Shown here one piece after another: positions 1 through 7,425 of a DNA stretch of 39,031 nucleotides. The position numbers were made by a program, and so were the translations under genes. The DNA lies in contig NZ_QGSY01000258.1 in NCBI RefSeq assembly GCF_003857035.1, positions 1 through 39,031 of the forward strand. Direction: 5' to 3'. Source of the DNA: Micromonospora arida. Lineage in GTDB: Bacteria > Actinomycetota > Actinomycetes > Mycobacteriales > Micromonosporaceae. Each line of letters begins with the position of its first letter. The stretch's first letter is position 1. A model generated the notes under the pieces. It was not told the DNA's origin and ran no database searches. It was given only the letters and a program-made list of their open reading frames with translations.

Positions 1-999
1 CGGTGGAGGGGTGCCGCCGAAGACGCTGGCCTCGCGGGCGGTCTGCCGGATGCCGTTGACGCCGTTGAAGAGGCGCTCACCCCAGTCGGTCAGGCTCGCC
101 GGATTGAAGTTGGTGGCCAGGTCGAGATACTCGACGCCGCCGCCGTTGCCGCTCCACGACCAGCCCAGCCAGCCGATCCCGTTGGCCTGGCTGTACGCGA
201 GGATGGCGTCCTCGTCCGGGTTCCCGTCGGAGTGGTTGAAGCCGAACTCACCGACCACGATGGGCAGCCCGGCGGTGCGGAACCGACCCAGGTAATCGCT
301 GATCTCCGCAGCGGTGTCGAACACCCCGTACATGTGGATGGAGAACACGGTGTTGCGAGCCGGGTCGGCGGCGAAGACCGACGCGGCGTTGTCGCGCATC
401 GTGAACGACCAGTCCTGCCCCCAGTTCGGCGCGTCCACCATGATCGTGTGGGTCAACCCGCCGGCCCGCAGGCGCTTGATCGCATTGGCGTTGTCGGTGG
501 CCCACGAGGCGTAGTTCTGGTTGCCGTACGGCTCGTTGCCGATGTTGACGATGACGTACCTCTCCTGGCCGGCGAGGACGTCGGCGAGGCTGAGCCAGTA
601 GTCGACGGCGCGGTCGAGGGTGATCGCCCCGCTCTGCTCGCCGTACCCGGTGGTGTCATGCACCTCCAGCACGCAGATCAGTCGGTTGGCCTTGCAGAGC
701 GAGATGACGTTGGCGACGTCGGCGTTGGTGTTGCGGGTCCACCGGTCGCCGCTGGAGAGCACCACCCGCACGGTGTTCGCGCCGAGCGCCTTGACGTCCG
801 CGAACGAGCTGGTCTGCTGCGGGTACCAGGTGTGCGCGTGGTTGACGCCGCGCATGATGAATTCGGCGCCGTTGGCGTCGTACAACTTGCCGCCAGCGAC
901 GGAGAAGCCAGCCGCGGCGTGTGCCGGCTGGCCGAACGCCAGCACGGTGACGAGCAACGCGAGCAGGGTCGCGCCGGCGGCGGAGAGTCGAGTCTTCAT
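1..999 (-). CDS. Secreted GH5 endo-beta-1,4-mannanase, 3' end outside the window
   Basis: Secreted glycoside hydrolase expected to cut internal beta-1,4 bonds of mannans outside the cell. The first 333 residues are visible and the frame is open at the window edge. A signal peptide (Lys/Arg start, hydrophobic residues 8-21, cleavage near AHAAA at about 26-30) precedes the mature start. The catalytic domain carries MRGVNHAHTWYP (49-60), GNEP with acid/base Glu156, and VVGEFG with nucleophile Glu251. The sequence closely resembles actinomycete mannanases of subfamily GH5_8, such as Streptomyces lividans ManA (recalled). After about residue 325 the sequence turns into a Gly/Thr/Pro linker, so a carbohydrate-binding module probably follows beyond position 1. 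The ATG has a good upstream ribosome site (GAGGAAGG). Two AACCGGTT palindromes upstream suggest control by a LacI-type sugar repressor. Confidence 0.9.
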   Translation of the reverse strand, partial: MKTRLSAAGATLLALLVTVLAFGQPAHAAAGFSVAGGKLYDANGAEFIMRGVNHAHTWYPQQTSSFADVKALGANTVRVVLSSGDRWTRNTNADVANVISLCKANRLICVLEVHDTTGYGEQSGAITLDRAVDYWLSLADVLAGQERYVIVNIGNEPYGNQNYASWATDNANAIKRLRAGGLTHTIMVDAPNWGQDWSFTMRDNAASVFAADPARNTVFSIHMYGVFDTAAEISDYLGRFRTAGLPIVVGEFGFNHSDGNPDEDAILAYSQANGIGWLGWSWSGNGGGVEYLDLATNFNPASLTDWGERLFNGVNGIRQTAREASVFGGTPPP

Positions 1000-1129
1000 G
1001 GCCTTCCTCAGGGAGGACCCCCGGTGCCCGACAGGGGTGGGGACGTGACAGGGGAAGGCGGCTGCAGCCCGGCAGCCGCGCCCGGCTCCCGGCGCAGGCA
1101 TCAGCGTAGGACGGTGGATTGGTCCTCGC

Positions 1130-1137
1130 AACCGGTT
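1130..1137. promoter_or_regulatory. AACCGGTT half of a possible LacI-type operator pair
   Basis: An 8-bp palindrome AACCGGTT about 130 bp upstream of the mannanase start. It shares its core with the longer palindrome at 1239-1252; the centres are 112 bp apart. A central CG flanked by AAC/GTT is typical of LacI-family operators. The role is inferred. Confidence 0.35.
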
Positions 1138-1238
1138 CAGTTGAGGGGCCCGCAGCCCGGACAGCCGCAACGGCCCACGCGGACGCGGGCCGTCACGGGG
1201 CGGTCATCCCCACCACAGGATGTGCGCCACACCCGGCT

Positions 1239-1252
1239 CTTAACCGGTTAAG
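1239..1252. promoter_or_regulatory. Perfect 14-bp palindrome CTTAACCGGTTAAG, candidate LacI-family operator
   Basis: CTTAACCGGTTAAG is a perfect inverted repeat in the 375-bp gap between the divergent mannanase (minus) and F420-dependent oxidoreductase (plus) genes. It is A/T-rich against a very GC-rich background and has the central CG of LacI-family operators. It could repress the mannanase until an inducing sugar is present, or act on the oxidoreductase. I see no other gene-like signal in this gap. Confidence 0.45.
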
Positions 1253-1374
1253 ACCGACGGTAGGCAGGCGGCCGGGATCCGTCAAGCACTGCGGCAGCCG
1301 AACCGGACGGGAGGGTTGACCGCCGTGCACCGGGGTATCCCGGGAACGATCCGTCAGCGAGAGGGGACACCAGG

Positions 1375-2337
1375 ATGGTCAGCGTCGGCTACACCCTGAT
1401 GAGCGAGCAGGCCGGGCCCAAGCAACTGGTGGACCATGCGGTACGGGCCGAGGCGGCCGGTTTCGACCAACTGGTGGTGTCCGACCACTACTACCCCTGG
1501 CTGGACTCCCAGGGCCACTCCCCGTACGCCTGGTCGGTGCTCGGTGCGGTCGCCCACGCCACCTCCCGCGCGGAGCTGATGTCCTTCGTGACCTGCCCGA
1601 TCCGCCGCTACCACCCGGCCGTGGTCGCGCAGAAGGCAAGCACCATCGGGGCGCTCTCCGATGGTCGTTTCACCCTCGGCCTGGGCGCCGGGGAGAACCT
1701 GAACGAGCACGTGGTCGGCGGCTGGCCGCACGTCCAGCAGCGGCACGAGATGTTCGAGGAGGCGTTGCAGATCATCCGGCCGTTGCTCAACGGGGAGACG
1801 CTGACCTTCTCCGGCAACCACTTCGACGTGCCCGACGCCTACGTCTGGGACCGCCCGGACCAGCCGGTGCCGATGGCCATCGCCGCGTCCGGTCGACAGT
1901 CCGCGACGCTGGCCGCCGAGTACGGCAACGGCCTGATCTCCACCGAACCCGACCGGCACATCATCGAGATGTACGACGACGCCGGGGGCGCCGGCCAACC
2001 CCGCTACGGCCAGGTGGCCATCTGCTACGGCCCCGACGAGGCGGAGTGCCGCAAGATCGTGCACGACCAGTTCCGCTGGTTCGGAATGGGGTGGAAGGTC
2101 AACGCAGACCTGCCCGGCCCGGAGTCCTTCGCCGCCGCCACCCAGTTCGTCCGCGAGGAGGACGTCGCCGAGGGCATCTCCTGCGGTCCGGACGTGGACG
2201 CGCACGTCGAGGCGTTCCGCAAGTTCGTCGACGCCGGCTTCACCCACGTGGCGATCATCCAGGTGGGCGGGGAGACCCAGCCGATGTTCCTGGACTGGGC
2301 GCAGGAGCAACTGCTGCCCCGGCTGCGCGAGCTGTGA
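1375..2337 (+). CDS. F420-dependent LLM-class (luciferase-like) oxidoreductase
   Basis: A 320-residue TIM-barrel flavin/F420 oxidoreductase of the luciferase-like monooxygenase superfamily, probably the subgroup related to F420-dependent glucose-6-phosphate dehydrogenase (TIGR03557-like). Supporting motifs are VSDHYYPW, the RYHPAVVAQKASTIGALSDGRF segment that follows the central barrel strand, and LGLGAGENLNEHV, a usual cofactor-phosphate-binding loop. Length matches the family. The ATG follows a purine-rich GAGAGGGG. Its stop overlaps the GTG start of the next gene, so the two are probably cotranscribed. The substrate cannot be told from sequence; F420 use is inferred from the family. Confidence 0.85.
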   Translation: MVSVGYTLMSEQAGPKQLVDHAVRAEAAGFDQLVVSDHYYPWLDSQGHSPYAWSVLGAVAHATSRAELMSFVTCPIRRYHPAVVAQKASTIGALSDGRFTLGLGAGENLNEHVVGGWPHVQQRHEMFEEALQIIRPLLNGETLTFSGNHFDVPDAYVWDRPDQPVPMAIAASGRQSATLAAEYGNGLISTEPDRHIIEMYDDAGGAGQPRYGQVAICYGPDEAECRKIVHDQFRWFGMGWKVNADLPGPESFAAATQFVREEDVAEGISCGPDVDAHVEAFRKFVDAGFTHVAIIQVGGETQPMFLDWAQEQLLPRLREL

Positions 2338-3020
2338 ACCAAGGCGCGGCACCCCGACCGCCCGGGTCGACCCACCTCAGCGCCGTCGGCCGGTTCGGGC
2401 CGGCCGAGCTGCGGCTCGCCATGGCCGCGCCCCGGCCAGCCGGCGGGCTGACCAGCGAGTGGCGGGTCGTCGACGGACTGCGCACCCACACCCGCCGCAG
2501 CGCCGACCCGGGGACCGGGGAGCCACCCGTGGTGCTCGTGCACGGCCTGGCGGTCTCGCACCGGTATCTCACCCCGCTGGCCGTCGCGCTCGCCACAACC
2601 CATCAGGTGTACGTGCCGGACCTGCCGGGCTTCGGACTCACCGAACACCCTCGGGACGCGTACGACGTCCGCCGGCACTCCGACCACCTGGCTGCCTGGC
2701 TGGCCGCGTACCAACTGCCGCCGGTCTGCCTGCTGGGGCACTCGTTCGGCGCGGAGGTGGCCGCCGCGGTCGCCGCGACCCACCCCGACGCGGTACGCGC
2801 ACTGGTGCTGGCCGGACCGACGAGTGACCCGGCGGCCCGGTCCCGACGGGGCCAGTTCGGTCGTTGGCTGGTGGACAGCCTGCGCGAGGCGCCGCTGCAG
2901 GCCCCGATCCTGGTGCGGGACGTCTGGAACGCCCGGCCCTGGCGGGTCCTCGCGACGCTGTCGCACTCGGTGCACAACGCCATCGAGGCGGCCCCTCAAC
3001 CCGCACTCTCGGACAGGTGA
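2334..3020 (+). CDS. Alpha/beta hydrolase, C-terminally short
   Basis: A 228-residue alpha/beta-hydrolase-fold protein. The GTG start overlaps the stop of the preceding gene (GTGA). The oxyanion-hole strand VVLVHGLAVS and the nucleophile elbow GHSFG (Ser137) are clear, as is VPDLPGFGLT. The frame stops shortly after the cap-domain start (ending HNAIEAAPQPALSDR), before the strand carrying the acidic residue and the catalytic His. Family members are usually 260-300 residues. So the triad is incomplete unless the missing part is supplied otherwise. The gene is either a degraded remnant (deletion or frameshift near 2990-3020) or a non-catalytic variant. A good start for the next small gene follows 5 bases after the stop. 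Confidence 0.7.
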   Translation: MNQGAAPRPPGSTHLSAVGRFGPAELRLAMAAPRPAGGLTSEWRVVDGLRTHTRRSADPGTGEPPVVLVHGLAVSHRYLTPLAVALATTHQVYVPDLPGFGLTEHPRDAYDVRRHSDHLAAWLAAYQLPPVCLLGHSFGAEVAAAVAATHPDAVRALVLAGPTSDPAARSRRGQFGRWLVDSLREAPLQAPILVRDVWNARPWRVLATLSHSVHNAIEAAPQPALSDR

Positions 3021-3025
3021 ACATC

Positions 3026-3145
3026 ATGCGCTTCGGCAACACGGAGATCCGCCCGCTCGGCGGCGGCCTCGGCTGCCTCCTGATGATCCTCTTCTCGATC
3101 GTGGCGTCGGTGGTGCTGACCGTCCTGTTGAATCTGGTGCTCTGA
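3026..3145 (+). CDS. Small single-helix membrane peptide (39 aa)
   Basis: A 39-residue product with a short polar N-terminus (MRFGNTEIRPLGGGLG) followed by one hydrophobic helix of about 20 residues (CLLMILFSIVASVVLTVLLN). It starts 5 bases after the hydrolase stop, with a GGACAGGTGA ribosome-site-like stretch. It looks like the short conserved membrane peptides common in Streptomyces and Micromonospora, but I cannot name a function. Translation is plausible from spacing and composition only. Confidence 0.6.
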   Translation: MRFGNTEIRPLGGGLGCLLMILFSIVASVVLTVLLNLVL

Positions 3146-3157
3146 GCCCCGTACGTC

Positions 3158-4003
3158 CTAACGGCGCAGGCCCAGGGCGTTGAGCACCTCCCGTACGGCC
3201 AGCCGGACCGGGTCGAGCACCGAACGACGGGCCCAGCGGGCCGCGGGCGCGACGGTGGCCCGCCACATCGCCCTGAGGCCCCGCGCCACCGGCACGACCG
3301 TCACCGACCAGACCCACCGGACTCCGGACAGCAGGGGGCGCAGCAGCAGTCGGTGGAGCAGTCGCAGCACCCGGCCGGCCGTCCGCCACGCACCGACCAC
3401 CGCGGCGACGACCAGCCGACCGACGGGCGTGAGCACCGTGCCCAACCATCGCAGCGGCCACAGGACCAGGTACCTGGCGAGCCAGACCAGCACGCGCCCC
3501 AGGACCACGAGGGCCGGACGCAGCCCATGACGGGTCAACCAGACCAGCGCGGGCCAGATCACCGTGCGGGTGACCCACACCAGCGGGAGCCACAGCAGGT
3601 GCCGGGCGCACCAGACCAGCGGGAGCCACAGCAGGTGCCGGGCGCACCACACCAGCGGAAGCCAGACCAGCCGGTGCAGCAGCCAGGCCAGTGGGGCCAG
3701 CAGCCAGCGGGACAGGAACCGGCCGACCGGGCGGAGCAGGTACCGGTGCAGCAGTCGGCCGGCAGCCACGATCAGCTCCCAGAGCAGGCGTACCGGCAGC
3801 ACCACGACCAGCGCCACACCACGCGCGACGGCCGCGACGAGCGGAGGCGCGACGGCGGCCGGCTGCGCCCTGCCCGAGACCGGCGGGTCGGCGGCCGGAC
3901 GAGCCCCCGGTGGCGCGGCCCGGTGATCGTTCGGCGGACCGGGCAGCGGCGAGCGGAGGGTGCGGCGGTCGGTCACGGTGGCACGGTAATCGGCCCGCGC
4001 CAC
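3158..4003 (-). CDS. Trp/Arg-rich membrane-associated protein with internal tandem repeats
   Basis: A 281-residue protein of no family I recognise. A polar, Pro/Ala-rich N-terminal 50 residues is followed by a long alternation of hydrophobic stretches (LVWLPLVW, VIWPALVW, LVLWPLRW) and regularly spaced Arg. In the middle the 12-residue unit LLWLPLVWCARH is repeated, matching a 36-bp tandem DNA repeat. The spacing of Arg and Trp suggests amphipathic helices lying along a membrane, or many short membrane passes. The GTG at 4003 gives the longest form; GTG at 3976 is an alternative. It lies 38 bases downstream of the EEP hydrolase gene and may share its transcript. Confidence 0.65.
   Translation of the reverse strand: MARADYRATVTDRRTLRSPLPGPPNDHRAAPPGARPAADPPVSGRAQPAAVAPPLVAAVARGVALVVVLPVRLLWELIVAAGRLLHRYLLRPVGRFLSRWLLAPLAWLLHRLVWLPLVWCARHLLWLPLVWCARHLLWLPLVWVTRTVIWPALVWLTRHGLRPALVVLGRVLVWLARYLVLWPLRWLGTVLTPVGRLVVAAVVGAWRTAGRVLRLLHRLLLRPLLSGVRWVWSVTVVPVARGLRAMWRATVAPAARWARRSVLDPVRLAVREVLNALGLRR
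3579..3668. repeat. 36-bp tandem repeat inside the Trp/Arg-rich protein gene
   Basis: Units begin at 3579, 3615 and 3651, each starting ACCAGCGG. The first two differ only at the last base; the third is partial and begins to diverge after about 9 bases. The period is exactly 12 codons, so copy number can change without breaking the frame. The low divergence points to recent expansion. Confidence 0.9.
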
Positions 4004-4041
4004 GTCCCGGGTGGCACCGGCCGCGCGAGCCGACGGCGGCG

Positions 4042-4851
4042 TCAGCCGGGAGACAGCTCCAGCGTGGCGAGCAGCGGATAGTGGTCGGAGGCGGTGGCCG
4101 CCGCGCCGTCGCGGATCACCCGACAGTCGTGCGCGCGCTGCGCCACCGCCGGGCTGCCGAGCAGGTAGTCCAACCGCATCCCGGCGAACTCGGCCCCGCC
4201 GAGCCGGGTGGGCACGGTGTGGCCCTCGGCCTCCGGCGCGTCGATGTTGCCGGACGGCCAGAGGTCCACCAGGCCGGCCGCGAGCAGTCGGGCGATCGCG
4301 CGGGTGTCCACGGCGCCGCCGGAGCGACGCAGGTGCCGCCGCCGGTAGAGAGTGGGCATGCCGGCCAGCCGGGCCGTGTGGTCGACGGTCGGGTCGAGCG
4401 AGTTGAGGTCACCGGTGACCAGCGTCAGCGGCCCCTCGCTGCGGCGCATCGCGGCGACCAGCCAGTCGACCTCCATCCGCCGCCGACCCCCGGAGTACGG
4501 GTAGAGGTGGGTGCCCAGCACGGTGAACGGACCGGCGGACGTGGCCACCACGACGCGGGCGGCGGCGTGGTGGAACGGACGACGCACCGACCCGGCGTCG
4601 ACGACCCGGTACGGCGGCCGGACCAGCACGGCCACCGGCTGCCCGAAGCAGGACCGGGCCAGGTGGGGCGTCATCCCCACCCGGCCCGCCACGGTGGCCA
4701 TCAGCCCGTCCCGGTCGAAGCCGCGCAACTCCTGCAGGGCCAGCACGTCCGGTGCCTGCTCGTCGACGACCTGGACCACCTGATCCAGCCGGTCGAGGCC
4801 GCCACGATCCCGGCCGCCGGTGCGGATGTTCCAGGTCATCACCCGTAGCAC
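4042..4851 (-). CDS. Endonuclease/exonuclease/phosphatase (EEP) family hydrolase
   Basis: A 269-residue metal-dependent phosphodiesterase of the DNase I-like fold. Metal and catalytic motifs occur in the family order: TWNIR (Asn8), LQEL (Glu41), GTHLYPYSGG, VTGDLNSLD, LDYLLGS and SDHYPL near the C-terminus with the general-base His. No signal peptide or membrane anchor is visible, so it is probably cytoplasmic. The substrate (nucleic acid, phospholipid or other phosphoester) cannot be assigned. The GTG at 4851 lies 11 bases after the stop of the PAP2 gene, so the two form an operon. ATG at 4839 is an alternative start. Confidence 0.85.
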   Translation of the reverse strand: MLRVMTWNIRTGGRDRGGLDRLDQVVQVVDEQAPDVLALQELRGFDRDGLMATVAGRVGMTPHLARSCFGQPVAVLVRPPYRVVDAGSVRRPFHHAAARVVVATSAGPFTVLGTHLYPYSGGRRRMEVDWLVAAMRRSEGPLTLVTGDLNSLDPTVDHTARLAGMPTLYRRRHLRRSGGAVDTRAIARLLAAGLVDLWPSGNIDAPEAEGHTVPTRLGGAEFAGMRLDYLLGSPAVAQRAHDCRVIRDGAAATASDHYPLLATLELSPG

Positions 4852-4862
4852 GACGGCGGCGC

Positions 4863-6353
4863 CTAGTCGGCTCGGCCGGCCCGCGCCAGCTCGTCGTCGA
4901 GGGTGTCCACGTCCTCCGACTCGATGGCCGGTTGGTTGCCTTCCTTCAGGTCCTCGTTCGGTCGGATCACCAGATAGAGCAAGCCGATCCAGAGCGCGGA
5001 GAGCAGGATCGCGCCCATGAAGTCGGTGGGGTGGTGCATTCCCCGGTACATCCGGGAGGTGGCCACCCCGACCGGCATGATCACGGCCAGCGCCACGAAG
5101 ATCCAACGCCACCACCGGTCGGTACGCGGGAACACGATGACGGTGATCGCCAGCCAGACGCAGATCGTGGCCGCGATGTGCCCGGACGGGAACGACGAGG
5201 TGGGCATCTGCCCGTCCAGGTTCTCCACCGGCGGACGCGGCCGGTCCACCGCGCGGGCCGACGAGAGGAAGAGGGTCAACTCCCCCACCATCGCCAGCGC
5301 CACGAAGAGCACCGGGCGCCAGCGCCGCCACACCGCCAGCACCAGCGGGCAGAACACCAGCGAGATCAGCAGGATGGCATGGGTGTCACCGAACTTGCTC
5401 CACCACCAGCTGACGTCGGTCAGCACCTCGGTGTGCCGCTCGGCGAACCACTGCGGCACCTTGGTGTCGAGGGTGTCGAAGAAGGTGCCCTTGGCGTGGT
5501 AGCTGACGTACGTGCCGAAGCCGTACAGCGCCCCGAACACGATCACCCAGCCGACCAGCAGCTCGGCCACCGCCGAGCGGGGGTGGGCCAGCACATGTTC
5601 CTCGGCCGGGGCGGGGGCGATGTCGTGCCCCGCCTCGGGCTCCAGGCCCTCGGTCAGCGGAGGCACCGGCCGCCCCCGCTCCCGCCGCCACAGTCGGAAG
5701 GCGTACGCGGTGACGCCCAGCCAGGCGGCCCCGAGCAACCAGGCGGCCAGCACGTCGGAGACGAAGTGCACACCCAGCGCAATCCGGGTCAGTCCGACCA
5801 GTGCCACCAGCACACCGACGCCGACGATGGCCGGCTTGCGCCAGCGAGGCGCCATCGCCGGCAGGAACACCAGCAGCAGCGCTCCGTACGCGACGAACGA
5901 GCCGAGCGCGTGCCCGCTCGGGAAGCTGTTGCCGGGCGCGCTGGCGATCGGCACGTCCACGACCGGGCGGAGCCGGCCGACAAGCGTCTTCAGTGACGGG
6001 TCGAGGATCAGGCCACCGACCCCCGTGATGATCAGATAGACGGCGAGTCGGGGTTGCCGCCGGATCAGCAGCCCGACCACGGCGATGGTGACCAGCCAGA
6101 TGAGGATCGGCCGGCCGCCCAGGTCCGTCACCGCCTGGAGCACGGTGACCAGTGCGTGGTGCGGGGCGACGAGCCCGTTGAACCACTCGGCGAGCCCGCG
6201 GTCGACATCCTCCAGCGGGCTCCACTGCACCCGGACGAGCAACAACAGCAGCCCGAAGGCCACCCCGGCGCCGGTGACGGCCACCAGGCCGGCGATGCTC
6301 CGTTCGGCAAAATGCCCGATCGGGCGCCGTGCCACCTCTTTGACCGCGGTCAC
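4863..6353 (-). CDS. Integral membrane protein with two tandem PAP2 phosphatase domains
   Basis: A 496-residue polytopic protein in which two type-2 phosphatidic-acid-phosphatase domains are joined by a soluble linker (about 222-262). Domain 1 has the complete signature: KTLVGRLRP (Lys122), SFPSGH (143-148) and TRIALGVHFVSD (189-200). Domain 2 has SSFPSGH (386-392) and SRMYRGMHHPTD (433-444), but the first motif reads SARAVDRPRP, without the usual Lys at the expected spacing. It may dephosphorylate lipid phosphates or undecaprenyl pyrophosphate at the membrane. The GTG start follows AAGGGAGGTG. Domain 2 could be impaired or have changed specificity. Confidence 0.88.
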   Translation of the reverse strand: MTAVKEVARRPIGHFAERSIAGLVAVTGAGVAFGLLLLLVRVQWSPLEDVDRGLAEWFNGLVAPHHALVTVLQAVTDLGGRPILIWLVTIAVVGLLIRRQPRLAVYLIITGVGGLILDPSLKTLVGRLRPVVDVPIASAPGNSFPSGHALGSFVAYGALLLVFLPAMAPRWRKPAIVGVGVLVALVGLTRIALGVHFVSDVLAAWLLGAAWLGVTAYAFRLWRRERGRPVPPLTEGLEPEAGHDIAPAPAEEHVLAHPRSAVAELLVGWVIVFGALYGFGTYVSYHAKGTFFDTLDTKVPQWFAERHTEVLTDVSWWWSKFGDTHAILLISLVFCPLVLAVWRRWRPVLFVALAMVGELTLFLSSARAVDRPRPPVENLDGQMPTSSFPSGHIAATICVWLAITVIVFPRTDRWWRWIFVALAVIMPVGVATSRMYRGMHHPTDFMGAILLSALWIGLLYLVIRPNEDLKEGNQPAIESEDVDTLDDELARAGRAD

Positions 6354-6423
6354 CCCGCACCTCCCTTGTCTGTCTGGCGAGGCGCTTTTACCCGATCCGC
6401 GTCACACGTACACGCCGGTGCCG

Positions 6424-7425
6424 CTAGAGCGCCGACATGTCCCCGGTGTCGTACAGCTCGGCGCGGTCCGGGTCGGGCTCCCACAGGTCCGGTTGGGCGG
6501 GCTCCCGCACACCGATGCGCAGCGCCTCCAGTTGCGCGGCGAAGGACAGCCCGCCGAAGAGCGCCATCCCGGTCAGGTTGGCCCAGAGCAGCAGCGCCAT
6601 CATGCCGGTCAGGGCGCCGTAGGTCTGCCCGAAATCGTCACTGAACCGCACGTACGCGGCGAGCAGCAGGCTGGCGAGCCACCACAGCGCCGTGGCGATG
6701 CCGGCGCCGAACAGCAGCCAGGACAGGCCGGGCTGGTTGCGGCGCGGCGCGTGTCGGAACAGCACGGCGACGGCGACGACGGTCAGCGCGAGGCTCAGCG
6801 GAAAGCGGATCACGTCCCAGATGCCGTTGGCGAGTTCGCCCCACTCGTAGTGTTCGCGGACCGAGTCACCCATCGCGCCGCCGCCGACCAGGATCAGGAA
6901 GCCGGCGAGAGCCGGCACGCCGGCGGTGACAGCCAGCACGGCGGCCCGAAGGTATTTCTGCAGCGCCGGACGGTCCCGCTCGACGCCGTAGATGCGGTTG
7001 GCGCCCCGCTCGATCTGGGCCATCGTGGTGGTGAGCGCGAACAGGCCGGTGAGCAGACCGAGGGTGAGCGCCAGCTCTCCCGCGTCCTCGACGCGTTCGC
7101 CCTCACCGAGCAGCTCGGAGACCATCTGCTCGCTCTGGCCGGGAGTGAGCGCCAGGACGGTGTCGGCGACCACCTGGCCGCCCTCCCGGACGCCCAGCTC
7201 GCTGATCAGGCCGGTGAGGGCGATCAGGAACGGCACCACGGCGAGGCAGAGTTGCAGCGCGAAGGCCCGGGAGTGGCTGAACCCGTCGCCGTAGCGGAAC
7301 CGGATGAAGGCGTCCCGCAGCAGGTGCCAGCCACCCTGCCCGCGCAGTGTGTGCCAGGCGTCGTCGGCGGACAGCTCCTCGTCGGCCATCAGCCGGGTCT
7401 CCGGCACGATCCGGGTGCTACTCAC
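6424..7425 (-). CDS. YihY/BrkB-family inner-membrane protein
   Basis: A 333-residue polytopic protein of the YihY/virulence factor BrkB family (once called ribonuclease BN). Family features are RAFALQLCLAVVPFLIALTGL in the first membrane helix and GALTGMMALLLWANLTGMALFGG near the last ones, with about six membrane segments overall. The biochemical role of the family is unsettled. The GTG start lies 8 bases inside the end of the lipid-kinase gene, so translation is coupled. The 70-bp gap to the PAP2 gene is small, so read-through into the PAP2-EEP pair is possible. Confidence 0.88.
   Translation of the reverse strand: MSSTRIVPETRLMADEELSADDAWHTLRGQGGWHLLRDAFIRFRYGDGFSHSRAFALQLCLAVVPFLIALTGLISELGVREGGQVVADTVLALTPGQSEQMVSELLGEGERVEDAGELALTLGLLTGLFALTTTMAQIERGANRIYGVERDRPALQKYLRAAVLAVTAGVPALAGFLILVGGGAMGDSVREHYEWGELANGIWDVIRFPLSLALTVVAVAVLFRHAPRRNQPGLSWLLFGAGIATALWWLASLLLAAYVRFSDDFGQTYGALTGMMALLLWANLTGMALFGGLSFAAQLEALRIGVREPAQPDLWEPDPDRAELYDTGDMSAL

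Noticed and set aside
232..1251. Plus-strand frame across the mannanase region
   Set aside because: The minus frame has a signal peptide, catalytic Glu motifs and a good ribosome site; the plus frame is His/Val/Gly/Arg-rich shadow sequence.
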